A stretch of 64,000 nt of DNA from NCBI RefSeq assembly GCF_002259755.1, contig NZ_MWWY01000005.1:124001-188000 (forward strand), given 5' to 3'. The notes below the pieces were generated by a model. The model worked only from the letters and a program-made list of their open reading frames with translations. It was not told where the DNA came from and made no database searches. Positions 1 through 8,624 of the stretch are shown here, in pieces (the first letter of the stretch is position 1; every line of letters starts with the position of its first letter). Source of the stretch: Bifidobacterium hapali. GTDB taxonomy: Bacteria > Actinomycetota > Actinomycetes > Actinomycetales > Bifidobacteriaceae. The translations under genes and the position numbers were made by a program.

Positions 1-1264
1 TAACGAAACCGACCGTGCGGCGTAGAGTTTCACGTTGTTTACGGTTGAGCATGCGCGGTGATCGACGATGCTGGCTGTTATGTGTGTGTTGATCGGTTGC
101 GACAGGAATATTGGCAACCGTGATCGACCCTTCATTCGGCTGATCGAGTGCGCAAATCAGCCGTGCCAGTGTGGACTTGCCTGCACCGTTTGCGCCCATA
201 ATCGCTACGGTTTCGCCTGCATTGACCGTCAATGAGAGATCGCAGATCGCAGGCGCATCTGAACCGGGGTATTGGTAGGTGAGATGATCAATAACGATGG
301 CAGGCTGCAAGGATTGCTGAGTGTGCTGAATCTGTGTGGAATGCACGTGGTGGTGTGCAGATTGAGTCGGTTGTGCGGCAATAGGGGAGTCCGCCGCTAT
401 TGTGTGCTCAGATAATTCAAGGATGTGTGACTCATCCGAATCATGGTTGTGCGGTTCATGGGCATGCTCCTGCCTATACATCTCATCTTCGAGGGACTTC
501 TCACGCGATGGCATAATACCGGTTTCAGACCATCGCGTGAACGGAACAATCCCATTGCGATTATCATCATTTCGGTTATCGACGTTGACAATGTTCCCAT
601 TGACCATGTGTATTATGCGATCAGCTCGCATCGCTTCATCATGGTGATGCGTCACATGCACGATTGTCGTGCCGTGTGCGTGCAACTCGTCGAGAATACG
701 CATCACTTCTGCGCGCGCAACAGGATCAAGCATCGCGGTCGGCTCATCTAGTATGAGCATGGAAGGATGCATCGCCAACATACCGGCAATAGCGATGCGC
801 TGCTGCTGACCACCACTCATGCGCGTCGGGTCGTCGTATCGGTGAGCAGTCATATCTACTTGTGTTAACGACTCATCGATACGTCTGCCGATTTCAGATC
901 GATCTGTGCCGAGATTTTCCGGTCCGAATGCAACATCGTCTTCGCTGATTGTAGTAACGAGTTGATCTTCCGGATTTTGGAATACGGCACCGATATTGCG
1001 GCGCGCGGCACGATATTCAGCAGGATTTGCGCCTGCGTCACCATCGCTATTGAACACGTCATGACCAAGCAAAGTGATATGTCCAGCGTCTGGCGCGCTA
1101 AGGCCAGCAATAAGTCGTGCAAGCGTAGATTTACCGGAACCATTCGGTCCGGTAAGACACACGTATTCACCGGCGTGGATAGTTAGGTTGACCTCGTTTA
1201 GAGCCCAGCTTGCGCCGCCGTCGTAGCTGAATCGAATATCGGTGAGGATTGCTGCGTCAATCAT
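1..1264 (-). CDS. ECF transporter fused double ATPase, 3' end outside window
   Basis: Energy-coupling ATPase of an ECF vitamin transporter, carrying two ABC domains in one chain. The first domain (about residues 1-240) shows Walker A GPNGSGKST, signature MSGGQQQR and Walker B LILDEPTAMLDP. After a linker of about 60 residues rich in His (HAHEPHNHD, HHHVH) a second domain begins with Walker A GANGAGKST and is cut by the window edge. ECF modules normally use two separate ATPases, EcfA1 and EcfA2; the fusion is a known arrangement in actinobacteria. EcfT would be expected beyond position 1. The next gene upstream on the same strand is the substrate-binding subunit RibU, so riboflavin is one likely substrate. 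Start ATG at 1264. Family call is sure; the exact substrates are inference. Confidence 0.9.
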   Translation of the reverse strand, partial: MIDAAILTDIRFSYDGGASWALNEVNLTIHAGEYVCLTGPNGSGKSTLARLIAGLSAPDAGHITLLGHDVFNSDGDAGANPAEYRAARRNIGAVFQNPEDQLVTTISEDDVAFGPENLGTDRSEIGRRIDESLTQVDMTAHRYDDPTRMSGGQQQRIAIAGMLAMHPSMLILDEPTAMLDPVARAEVMRILDELHAHGTTIVHVTHHHDEAMRADRIIHMVNGNIVNVDNRNDDNRNGIVPFTRWSETGIMPSREKSLEDEMYRQEHAHEPHNHDSDESHILELSEHTIAADSPIAAQPTQSAHHHVHSTQIQHTQQSLQPAIVIDHLTYQYPGSDAPAICDLSLTVNAGETVAIMGANGAGKSTLARLICALDQPNEGSITVANIPVATDQHTHNSQHRRSPRMLNRKQRETLRRTVGFV

Positions 1265-1302
1265 ACTGAGCCTTGAGAAAAATGAATGAACAAGAACGGA
1301 AA

Positions 1303-1460
1303 TTGTGGGCATGGACTGCTTGCTGACATACGAAAGTTGTGGGTCTGCACTGTTCACAAACAAGATTGTGGGTGTGGACTGTTTATGAAAAGAGTCGTAT
1401 CGACAGTTTCGTAGACAGTCCACACCCACAACTGAACAATAGCCGTCAGTCGATGCCCAC
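1303..1460. repeat. nested inverted repeats between ribU and the ECF ATPase gene
   Basis: Three related direct copies of a motif like TTGTGGGnnTGnACTG lie at 1303, 1337 and 1366. The third (1366-1382) is perfectly complementary over 17 bases to 1415-1431, and the first (1305-1318) is complementary with one mismatch to 1447-1460. The result is a hairpin inside a hairpin. It lies between two genes transcribed leftwards, so it may attenuate read-through from ribU into the ATPase gene or process the transcript. Function is inference. Confidence 0.75.
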
Positions 1461-1479
1461 AGTCAGCTATGGTAGGACT

Positions 1480-2079
1480 TTAGCGATCGAGCAGGTTGGT
1501 GATCGGCTTGTAAATCAGGAACGTTACCACACCGTGGATTGCGAACTTGAGTAAATTAAACGGCAGCAGCGCTGGCACGATGAGAGCAGCAACTTGAGCG
1601 ACGGTCATGTGTGCGTAAATCGGAGTGACAATAAGATTGCCAACAATCGCAACGATCAGTGCGCATACTGCGCCGACGATCAGACCAATGATAGCGCCAT
1701 TACGAGTACGATTCTTGCGGTAGATGATCGCGGCCGGCACAGACAGGAACAATGCGACGAGCACGGCCATCAACGTACCCCACGGATCGAGGAAGAGATG
1801 CGGTACGAAACCAAGTACGCTCACGATCGCAGCAGCAGCCGGTCCGAACGCGAAGCCAGCGATTAACGCGACGATGCCTGACGGATCGTATTTCAGCCAT
1901 TGAATGCCCGGAATGATTGGAAATTCAAGGAAACTTGTGGCCATTGCCAGTGCGACAAACAGTGCGTACATGGCAATGCGTCGGGTTGACCAACGACCGG
2001 AGTCAGCTACGCCTGTCGAATGTGCAGTATCCGGACGCGACGAAGTAGTGGAATTAGTGGTATGTGAAGAGACACTCAT
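1480..2079 (-). CDS. ribU: Riboflavin ECF transporter substrate-binding subunit RibU
   Basis: Integral membrane S component that binds riboflavin and works with the ECF ATPase/EcfT module. The 199-residue product has a polar Ser/Thr-rich N-terminus followed by about six hydrophobic helices, starting with RRIAMYALFVALAMATSFLE, as in RibU proteins. The identification rests on that pattern and on the FMN riboswitch directly upstream. I place the start at ATG 2079, not the in-frame ATG at 2100: GGAG at 2086-2089 is well spaced for 2079, and 2100 falls inside the riboswitch closing region. The ECF ATPase gene follows on the same strand after about 215 bases holding nested inverted repeats. Confidence 0.9.
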   Translation of the reverse strand: MSVSSHTTNSTTSSRPDTAHSTGVADSGRWSTRRIAMYALFVALAMATSFLEFPIIPGIQWLKYDPSGIVALIAGFAFGPAAAAIVSVLGFVPHLFLDPWGTLMAVLVALFLSVPAAIIYRKNRTRNGAIIGLIVGAVCALIVAIVGNLIVTPIYAHMTVAQVAALIVPALLPFNLLKFAIHGVVTFLIYKPITNLLDR

Positions 2080-2089
2080 ATTGAGCTCC

Positions 2090-2235
2090 GTTTCTTCCAT
2101 CCGGACTCTAACCGTTGGCCCCGGATTTACACCGGATCAGCCGCTTGCGCGGGTCGCGGGCTTGCGCTTAAGACCGGCCGTTATGGAATCGACCGTGCGG
2201 TTACCGCCAGTAAGGAATTTCACCTTCCCTGAAAC
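2090..2235 (-). promoter_or_regulatory. FMN riboswitch (RFN element) upstream of ribU
   Basis: Read on the minus strand the region contains the conserved RFN blocks in order: AGGGAAGGTGAAATTCC, ACTGGCGGT, AAGCCCGCGA, GATCCGGTG, AAATCCGGGGCC, AACGGT and AGTCCGGATGG. The closing helix pairs GTTTC (2231-2235) with GAAAC (2090-2094), and that 3' strand directly abuts the GGAG ribosome-binding site at 2086-2089. This suggests FMN blocks translation initiation of ribU. FMN repression of ribU is established for other bacteria; the RBS-blocking mode here is inferred from position. Confidence 0.95.
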
Positions 2236-2598
2236 TTACGTTGCCTATGTATACGCTACAGTCTGGATTTTTATGTGCCGCATGTTCACTGTGCGGAATA
2301 CGGCAGTCTGTGGTCGGGTTAATATACGTGCCGTCCGTTTTAGTAACAGTCACATGTTCAGTGGCCTACGTTTCCGCGCTTAGCTTACGTTTGAAACCAT
2401 GCTTATCGGTTTGTGCACCGTTTGGTTTGCGATACCGGACGCGATATCTGACGCTGTTTTTTAGTCTGATATTTAGTAATATGCACCGTTATTGACCTCC
2501 GTTATTGACCTCTATGCATGGCGCGTGATTACGCGCCATTACACTGTTCTATGCAGGTTGATCAGCTATGATAAGTGCTACGAACGTGTGGAGGACTG
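2236..2598. other. Divergent intergenic region, ribU leader to DUF2335 gene
   Basis: No gene seen in 363 bases. It must hold the promoters for the riboswitch transcript (leftward) and the DUF2335 gene (rightward). Visible structure is a perfect 13-bp tandem repeat CGTTATTGACCTC at 2487-2499 and 2500-2512, and a small perfect hairpin with arms GGCGCGT/ACGCGCC at 2520-2537. A possible rightward -10 is TATGAT near 2568. I see no strong -35. Confidence 0.5.
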
Positions 2599-3141
2599 AT
2601 GAACCATGAAGACAATGAGCCGAGCAATAGTCGACGGGGCCAATCGGGGGTTGCGCATCGCAACCACGTCGAACCCGAGCCACGAGTTTCAGCGTATTCG
2701 CCAGACGATTCTAGCGGCGAACGTGCAACGCTCGTCGGCCGAACAGGTCAAACAAGCGATGGCAGAAGCAGCCAGTCGAGTGATCAACACACGTTGATTG
2801 CTCGCGCATCCTACTGGGAGGGCAATGTTCCTTCTCCAGAGGATATGGCTGCGTTTAAAAAGGTTGAGCCGACTTTCCCCGAGCGTATTATGCGTATGAC
2901 TGAACAGACCGTGGATACGCAGAATCGGGCGTTGAAGACGACAACTACGCTTGAAGCGTGGGCTACGGCTATTACTGTAATTGGTTACACTGTATTACCG
3001 TAGGTGTTGGCTGGCGTGCTCGCGTTTACTGGACATGATGTTACCGCGTCTATTGCAGCGCTTGCAGGACTCGCGGAAACTGGCCCGAAGATCATTGACG
3101 CCATCAAAGAACATTCCGACAAGTCCAACAAGGATGAGTAA
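2599..3141 (+). pseudogene. DUF2335-family membrane protein interrupted by an in-frame TAG
   Basis: The reading frame starts at ATG 2599 behind a good GGAGG and encodes 134 residues: a Ser/Arg-rich polar N-terminus, then YWEGNVPSPEDMAAFKKVEP and PERIMRMTEQTV, typical of DUF2335 small membrane proteins. It stops at TAG 3001-3003 after the first half of the hydrophobic C-terminal region (WATAITVIGYTVLP). Directly after the stop the same frame continues as GVLAGVLAFTGHDVTASIA and ends naturally at TAA 3141, completing the second transmembrane segment expected of the family. Total would be 180 residues with one internal amber. Either a recently inactivated gene, a truncated product, a sequencing error, or stop read-through. 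Family function is unknown. Confidence 0.7.
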
Positions 3142-3349
3142 CATCATTTTCGGTGTCTTTGACTCGTATACGTCAGATTTGTATGAGCACTCCCGTGCGC
3201 ACTTAGCCGGTGCTGGATTCTAAGCCGGTCTCCTACATGTCGAGCGGGGTGTTTTTTCTCATATTCGTTGGCATATGGAAAGCCGCCCCCGTCACCACTT
3301 TCATGCCCACATTTTGCGGGAAAGAGCGACAATAAGAGAACAATAGATG

Positions 3350-3396
3350 AAAAACAAAAAGCCGCTCAGCCCTACTCTCGTAAGGCTTTGCGGCTT
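3350..3396 (-). terminator. Intrinsic terminator of tmRNA gene
   Basis: On the minus strand a GC-rich stem (3384-3396 with 3359-3371, about 13 bp with internal mismatches) is followed by a T-rich tract (TTTTTGTTTTT at 3360-3350). It lies about 20 bases past the tmRNA 3' end, with a second short hairpin TTCCGC/GCGGAA at 3398-3413 between them. Confidence 0.8.
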
Positions 3397-3417
3397 ATTT
3401 CCGCCGAAGCGGAATAG

Positions 3418-3811
3418 TGGAGATGCGGGGAATTGAACCCCGGTCCGATAACCGAACCCTCAGTCTTCTACGTGCGTAGTCTGCTGGCCGTGCGGCAATT
3501 TTTCTGCCCCCATCTCTGTCGCAGACAACCGATGGCGAGCATATTCGCAGTTAAAGTCCCGATGCAACCCTGCAACTCAGCTACATCAGCAAGTCTTCTA
3601 AACGACGCTCAGCATCCTCCCAAAGACGAAGAGAAGTGAACGGAGCGGCTGCTCACTGGTTAATCCTGGCGCGAAGCTCAGGCAGCGAGAGCGAACTCAG
3701 TGCGGTTAGATTTAGCACTTATTCTTTTGCCGGGGTCATCCACGAGTGGACCCGGCGTTCTCGGCACGCTTCCCTGCGACGAACAGGTCACCGTCGAAAC
3801 CGATCATCCCC
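3418..3811 (-). ncRNA. ssrA: tmRNA (SsrA RNA), rescues stalled ribosomes
   Basis: One-piece tmRNA. Read on the minus strand it starts GGGGATGATCGGTTTCGACG and ends with a T-arm (GGTTCAATTCC) and acceptor CATCTCC plus A; the 5' GGGGATG pairs with this acceptor. CCA is not encoded (CTA follows). The tag reading frame after a resume GCT gives AKSNRTEFALAA and a TGA stop, the tag known from bifidobacteria and ending in the usual ALAA degradation signal. The 394-base length is normal. It has its own consensus promoter and terminator and no cotranscribed gene. Confidence 0.97.
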
Positions 3812-3850
3812 AATCTTGAATTATCAAGCTTCCGCTTACGCGGACATTTC

Positions 3851-3879
3851 AATATACATCGTTACGTGACGAATGTCAA
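3851..3879 (-). promoter_or_regulatory. Sigma-70 promoter of tmRNA gene
   Basis: On the minus strand TTGACA (3879-3874), a 17-base spacer, and TATATT (3856-3851). The predicted transcription start is about 35 bases before the mature tmRNA 5' end, leaving a short leader to be trimmed. This is the best consensus promoter I found in the window. Confidence 0.85.
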
Positions 3880-3991
3880 TTCTCAGCGGTGTGGATTGGC
3901 TTGCTTTCTACTGACGGCTTTCTGTGCGAGGAAAGCACAAAGAGAGTTACCAGCAGAAAGCAAGGCAATCCACGACATAAGTGAGCTGTAA

Positions 3992-5380
3992 TCAGCTTTC
4001 GGCAACCGCCTGAATAGCGACCGCCCCTACAAAGTTAATTGGCTGGCTGAAATTCGGCTGGAAGAACAGGTCTGCACCTGCCAACTGGTCAATCGTAAAA
4101 CCAGCCTCAATCGCAACAGACACAACATTAGCCGCTTGTGAAATGTCATGTTTCGACAGGAACTGTGCGCCGAGAATACGTCGTGTGACCGGACTCCATA
4201 CGATTGTGGCAGTCACTGGTGTGGTAGTGAGCATAAAGTCCGGTCGATAATCCTGAGTGATCGTTGCAGACCGAGCTGCTAATCCACGCCGTTGCGCACC
4301 ACCCAGCGTCAAACCGGTCGCGCTCATCGCTAAATCGTATAGCTGCACTGCACTTGTCGCCTGTGTGCCAGCGTAGCGTTTTGTAGCGCGGTCAATATTT
4401 TCGCCGATAAGCAGACCTTGCCGCACTGCGTTTGTAGCGAGCGGAATATAGTCGTCGGCACCGGTTGGATTGTAGCGTACGGTCGCACTGTCGCCAGCTG
4501 CAAACACGTCCTCAAGTACGATGTTATCTGGCAGTGAAGCATGCATGTAATCGTCAATAACAATCGCACCATTAGCCAACATGCGCAGTTGATCGCGGAA
4601 CAGTGCAGTATTCGGACGGAATCCTGCGCCAAGAATCGCCACATCAGCCGTATATTCGCCTCGCTCGGTTACCACGGTCACGCCGCTGCCGTCCACGCCG
4701 TCCGAGCCAACCGCCGACCGGAACGCAATAACTTTCTGTCCCAGTGCAAGCGTTACGCCATGCGATTCAAACGCGCGTTCTACATCGTCACTGATCGCAG
4801 CGTCGAAATTGTTTGCTAACACGCGGGGCAGCGCATCCACCAGTGTTGTTGCCACACCGATTTCGCTGAACTGTTCGGCTAATTCTGCGCCGATGTACCC
4901 CGCGCCGATCACGACCGCCGATTTCGCGCTCTTCGCGCGCTCTTTAATCGCCAGCGCGTGATCCCAGTTCTTGCACAACATGACTGTGCCTGCTGCCATT
5001 GCCTCGTCTAAGCCATCAATCGGTGGAATTACCGGTGCAGAACCGGTGGTAATCACTAGCTTGTCGAACGTGTATTCGCTCACTTCGCCGGTTTCCAAAT
5101 CCTTCGCATGTAGCGTTTTACCGGTTACGTCAACGTCGAGCACATCGTGACGTATGTGCATAGTGGCACCAGCCTCAGCGAGTGCTTCAGGCGACGAGTA
5201 GAACATTTTCTTCGGGTCAGACACATGATCGCCAACCCACAAGGCAATGCCGCAGGACAGGAACGACAGTGAGCTGTTGCGCTCAAATACGTGCACTGTC
5301 CAATCTGGATGTTGCTTAAGAATTGATGTAGCGGCGAATGTTCCGGCGTGCGTGCATCCGACGATAGCGACGGTAGTCAT
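3992..5380 (-). CDS. FAD/NAD-dependent NADH oxidase or CoA-disulfide reductase family
   Basis: Flavoprotein of the pyridine nucleotide-disulfide oxidoreductase class, 462 residues. It has an N-terminal FAD-binding start (TVAIVGCTHAG), a redox-active Cys at about residue 43 in the motif SFLSCGIALW, a central NAD-binding site (VVIGAGYIGAELAEQ) and a C-terminal dimerisation domain. A single Cys instead of a CxxxxC pair places it with NADH oxidases (Nox, water-forming) and CoA-disulfide reductases. In a fermentative anaerobe a water-forming oxidase would remove oxygen and recycle NADH. It is cytosolic and stands alone, with tmRNA downstream and a divergent sulfhydrylase gene upstream. Which of the two activities it has cannot be decided from sequence alone. 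Confidence 0.85.
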   Translation of the reverse strand: MTTVAIVGCTHAGTFAATSILKQHPDWTVHVFERNSSLSFLSCGIALWVGDHVSDPKKMFYSSPEALAEAGATMHIRHDVLDVDVTGKTLHAKDLETGEVSEYTFDKLVITTGSAPVIPPIDGLDEAMAAGTVMLCKNWDHALAIKERAKSAKSAVVIGAGYIGAELAEQFSEIGVATTLVDALPRVLANNFDAAISDDVERAFESHGVTLALGQKVIAFRSAVGSDGVDGSGVTVVTERGEYTADVAILGAGFRPNTALFRDQLRMLANGAIVIDDYMHASLPDNIVLEDVFAAGDSATVRYNPTGADDYIPLATNAVRQGLLIGENIDRATKRYAGTQATSAVQLYDLAMSATGLTLGGAQRRGLAARSATITQDYRPDFMLTTTPVTATIVWSPVTRRILGAQFLSKHDISQAANVVSVAIEAGFTIDQLAGADLFFQPNFSQPINFVGAVAIQAVAES

Positions 5381-5718
5381 ATAAGTGCTCCTTTGCTTGG
5401 GAGGGCGTCATTGTCAGGACACTATTGTGCCATTACCTCGCCCGTTTCGCGGGTAGGTGCCAGTAATCCCGCGCGTCGCGAGTGGATAGGCGGATAGTAG
5501 ATCCAGAGCTTCCACAACGAATATCAGTGAATCGATTCCATATTTTATTCCACAATATGCAGTTTCTCGAACAAGCTGCATGTTTTGTGCGGTATGGTAT
5601 ATCGGTTAATGTTTGCGCTCCCAGCGAAACGTGAGTGGGAACGCAAACAAAATACTCCAGCGGAACATTCCAGCGGACACTGTGAAAACAGCGGAAACAG
5701 CGGAAAAGAAGGGTCATC
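5381..5718. other. Divergent intergenic region with a palindrome before the first sulfhydrylase
   Basis: No gene seen. The notable structure is an inverted repeat with 13-base arms: GTTTGCGCTCCCA at 5611-5623 and TGGGAACGCAAAC at 5636-5648, one mismatch, 12-base spacer. It sits 70 bases before the start codon, close to a TATGGTATAT stretch that may be a -10. It could be a regulator's operator or a leader hairpin. I do not recognise a SAM, SAH or T-box motif. Confidence 0.5.
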
Positions 5719-7008
5719 ATGACGGATCTGACCACCAAGGCCATCCATGCAGGTTACGATCGCGCGGCTAATGCGCGCGCAGCAAATGTGCCGATCTACG
5801 CGTCGGCGGCATTTGATCTGGAGAATGCTGAACGTGGTCGCGCACTGGCTGCTGGCGAACTGGATGGTTTCGAGTATTCGCGTGTCGCAAATCCGACTGT
5901 TGACGTGCTCGAACGCCGTCTCGCCGCGCTTGAAGGCGGTATTGGTGCGGTAGCTGTTTCCTCTGGTATGGCCGCTGTTTCTTACGCACTGATGTGCGTG
6001 GGGGAGAGCGGCGGCCGCATCATCGCATCAAAGAACTTGTATGGTGCATCGGTTGACGCACTCGTTGATTTTCTGCCCGAGTTTGGTATCCACGCAGATT
6101 TCGTAACTGACATCAACGATCTTGCGGAAGTTGAGTCGAAGATTGGACCGGATACGCGCGCAATCTACACGGAAACCGTCGCCAATCCGAGCACGGAAAT
6201 CGCTGATCTTGAGCCGCTCGCAGATCTCGCGCACCGACACGGTATCGCGTTGATCGTAGATAATACGGTACCAACTCCGTATCTGCTTCGGCCGATCGAA
6301 TTCGGTGCCGATATTGTCGTCCACTCGACTACGAAAGGCATCACCGGTCACGGCAACGCAATCGGCGGTGCTATTATCGACGCTGGACACTTCGACTGGG
6401 CCAACGGCCGTTTCCCGCAGTTTACTAGGCCGCAGCAAGTCATCGCCGACGCTGACGGAAAACCGCGCACGTTCGCTGGGGCGTTTGGTAGCGAGGCGTT
6501 CATTCGTCGCATTCGTATCAAGTATCTGCGTACGTTTGGCGCGGTACAGAGTCCATTTAACGCGTATTTAACGCTCGTTGGTCTTGAAACATTGCCTGAA
6601 CGCGTGTCCCGTCAGGTAGCAACTGCCACGACGGTTGCACGTCATTTGACGCGCACGCCGCACGTACTCACAGTCAACTATTCAGGACTTGGAGACACGC
6701 CGCAGTACGCGCTTGCCGCAAAGTATTTGCCACACGGCGTCGGCCAGATTCTCTCGTTCACAGTAGATGGCGATCGTGCGAACGTGCAGCGTATTCTCGA
6801 CGGTACCAAACTGTTCTCGTATGTGCCGAATATTGGTGACGCACGCTCACTGATTGTCGATCCGGCGAATATTACGCATCGTGAAGTACCGGATGATGTG
6901 CGTCGCGCGGCTGGAGTAACGAGTAACTTGATTCGTTTGTCTATCGGCTTGGAAAGCGCTGATGATTTGATCGCCGATCTCGATCAGGCGATCGCAAACG
7001 CGTACTGA
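5719..7008 (+). CDS. metY: O-acetylhomoserine sulfhydrylase-like PLP enzyme, copy 1
   Basis: PLP-dependent enzyme of the Cys/Met metabolism family that would convert O-acetylhomoserine and sulfide (or methanethiol) to homocysteine (or methionine). The product has 429 residues. The PLP lysine is at about residue 206 in VVHSTTKGITGHG; other family marks are YSRVANPTVDVLE, SGMAAVSYAL and IVDNTVPTPYLLRPIE. The STTK-GITGHG form and the long C-terminal half fit sulfhydrylases better than cystathionine synthases or lyases. A close paralog lies at 8776-10155, and a family member of the cystathionine synthase type lies between them. A palindrome upstream may regulate it. RBS AAGAAGGG before ATG 5719. 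Confidence 0.85.
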   Translation: MTDLTTKAIHAGYDRAANARAANVPIYASAAFDLENAERGRALAAGELDGFEYSRVANPTVDVLERRLAALEGGIGAVAVSSGMAAVSYALMCVGESGGRIIASKNLYGASVDALVDFLPEFGIHADFVTDINDLAEVESKIGPDTRAIYTETVANPSTEIADLEPLADLAHRHGIALIVDNTVPTPYLLRPIEFGADIVVHSTTKGITGHGNAIGGAIIDAGHFDWANGRFPQFTRPQQVIADADGKPRTFAGAFGSEAFIRRIRIKYLRTFGAVQSPFNAYLTLVGLETLPERVSRQVATATTVARHLTRTPHVLTVNYSGLGDTPQYALAAKYLPHGVGQILSFTVDGDRANVQRILDGTKLFSYVPNIGDARSLIVDPANITHREVPDDVRRAAGVTSNLIRLSIGLESADDLIADLDQAIANAY

Positions 7009-7367
7009 GCATACTGATTGGACGTATTGAGCAGCAACTGACTTATGTTGCGTGTGCAGTAACTCGCTACGAGTAGCTCTCGGCTCTCCTTGCCAGGGGA
7101 GCTGTCGACGAAGTCGACTGAGGGGTAGTCACATCTTCGGAACGTTCTAAGGGTGTTGCCACCCATCAGTCATTTACGCTGGCTGCTAAGGGGTAGCGAC
7201 TCATTAACGTATTAATAACGCAGAATACTAGTCAGTTACGAGTCGAGTCGCGATACAAGTTGTAGCCGATCATAACCAACGCATATAGCCACGCCGCACG
7301 CATGCTGGGCGATGTCAGGTATGCTCAGAATCGTTCAGTTTCATACGACATCTCAAGGGGGTGCATC
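7009..7367. other. Intergenic region with palindromic repeat element
   Basis: No gene seen in 359 bases. A degraded copy of the dispersed palindrome (GGCTCTCC...GGGGAGC) is at 7082-7102. It is followed at 7103 by the hairpin GTCGAC-GAA-GTCGAC and then GAGGGG. The region probably ends transcription of the first sulfhydrylase and starts that of metB. The last 15 bases hold a strong ribosome-binding site (AAGGGGG). Confidence 0.5.
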
Positions 7368-8624
7368 ATGACGAGGTTCAACACACAGCTGGTCCACGGA
7401 CTGCCAGTGAACGATAACAATACTGGCGCCGTCAACCCGCCAATTTACAACTCATCCACTTATGCTTACGAATCGGTCGACACGATGCCCCGCTGGGATT
7501 ACGCTCGCAGTGGCAATCCGACTCGCGACTTCCTCGAACGGCAGATTGCGCAGCTTGAGCATGGCACACGTGGTTTTGCGTTCGCGTCCGGACTTGCGGC
7601 GATTCACGCGGTATTGTCAATTTTTAAGCCGGGCGATCGTATTATCGTCGGCAAGAATATTTACGGTGGTACGTATTCGCTGTTTAACGAGTATTTTGCT
7701 GAGCGTGGCATTACGTTTGAAGCAGTTGATACTGCGGATTATGACGCGCTTGACGCTGCGGTGTCCGGTCGTGCTCGTGTGACGTTCGACGGGCGTGAGC
7801 TAGCTCAGACGAGTGCTGCGAAAGCCGTGTATTTCGAGGTACTCACCAATCCGCTGTTGCAAGTCAACAATGTGAACCGTATTTCGGCGATCGCTCATCG
7901 TTATGGTGCTATTTCGATCGTGGATAATACGTTTGTGACGCCGTATTTGCAGCAGCCGTTGGATTTAGGAGCGGATGTGGTAGTTCATTCGGCTACCAAG
8001 TATTTGGCTGGTCATTCTGAAGTGACTGCTGGCTTGGTTGTTGTGCTGGATGATGAGATTGGTCGCAGTATTTACTTTGCACAAAATCGTTTCGGCGGTG
8101 TGCTTGCTCCGGCGGAGTGTAACGATGTGCGTCGCGGTATTCAGACACTTGCGTTGCGTATGGATCGTCAGCAGGAAAATGCGCAAGCTATTGCCGAATA
8201 TCTGCTGGTACATCCTTTGGTTAAGTCAGTGCATTATCCGGGTGTGCGCGCAGATCGTGCGCACGTACTTGCTGAAAACGGGCTTCGTGGTTTTGGTGGC
8301 GTGCTGTCGTTTGAAGTGGTGCCCGGTGTGGACCCGGGTGTTGTGCTTGATAATCTGCACATTTTCCGTCTTGCGGTAAGTCTCGGTGCGGTAGAAAGCC
8401 TTGCTGAGTTGCCGTGTCGGATGACTCATTTTGAACTGCCAAAAGCTGAACGTCTCAAAGTGGGTATTACTGATGAGCTGGTTCGTTTGGCTGTCGGTAT
8501 TGAGGATGCATCTGATCTGATCGAAGACTTGGGGCAAGCGTTCGACAAGGCGTATGAAGCGTACCTTAAGAATCACGCCGAACTCGATACCTTCAGCCAA
8601 GTCGCCTCCGGCGTTTTTGCGTAA
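7368..8624 (+). CDS. metB: Cystathionine gamma-synthase (or gamma-lyase)
   Basis: PLP enzyme of the Cys/Met family that joins cysteine to an activated homoserine to give cystathionine, or cleaves cystathionine. The product has 418 residues from ATG 7368, chosen for the AAGGGGG RBS seven bases upstream; the frame is open further 5' but without a site. The PLP lysine is about residue 211 in VHSATKYLAGHS, with SGNPTRDFLE and SIVDNTFVTPYLQ typical of MetB/MetC-class proteins. A stretch at about 132-150 (VSGRARVTFDGRELAQTSA) looks longer than I expect at this position. Synthase and lyase cannot be separated by motif; the neighbouring sulfhydrylases favour transsulfuration. Confidence 0.85.
   Translation: MTRFNTQLVHGLPVNDNNTGAVNPPIYNSSTYAYESVDTMPRWDYARSGNPTRDFLERQIAQLEHGTRGFAFASGLAAIHAVLSIFKPGDRIIVGKNIYGGTYSLFNEYFAERGITFEAVDTADYDALDAAVSGRARVTFDGRELAQTSAAKAVYFEVLTNPLLQVNNVNRISAIAHRYGAISIVDNTFVTPYLQQPLDLGADVVVHSATKYLAGHSEVTAGLVVVLDDEIGRSIYFAQNRFGGVLAPAECNDVRRGIQTLALRMDRQQENAQAIAEYLLVHPLVKSVHYPGVRADRAHVLAENGLRGFGGVLSFEVVPGVDPGVVLDNLHIFRLAVSLGAVESLAELPCRMTHFELPKAERLKVGITDELVRLAVGIEDASDLIEDLGQAFDKAYEAYLKNHAELDTFSQVASGVFA

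Noticed and set aside
3144-3332. 62-codon minus-strand frame after the DUF2335 gene
   Set aside because: No RBS, no family features, and composition unlike the neighbouring genes.
3433-3991. Short plus-strand frames over and beyond the tmRNA gene
   Set aside because: They lie on the opposite strand of a structural RNA and its promoter and resemble no protein.
5433-5744. 103-codon minus-strand frame between the oxidase and sulfhydrylase genes
   Set aside because: Overlaps the sulfhydrylase start and its promoter region; Cys/Arg-rich random composition.
7009-7367. SAM or T-box riboswitch before metB
   Set aside because: No core motif of either class found; the visible hairpins belong to the dispersed palindrome family.
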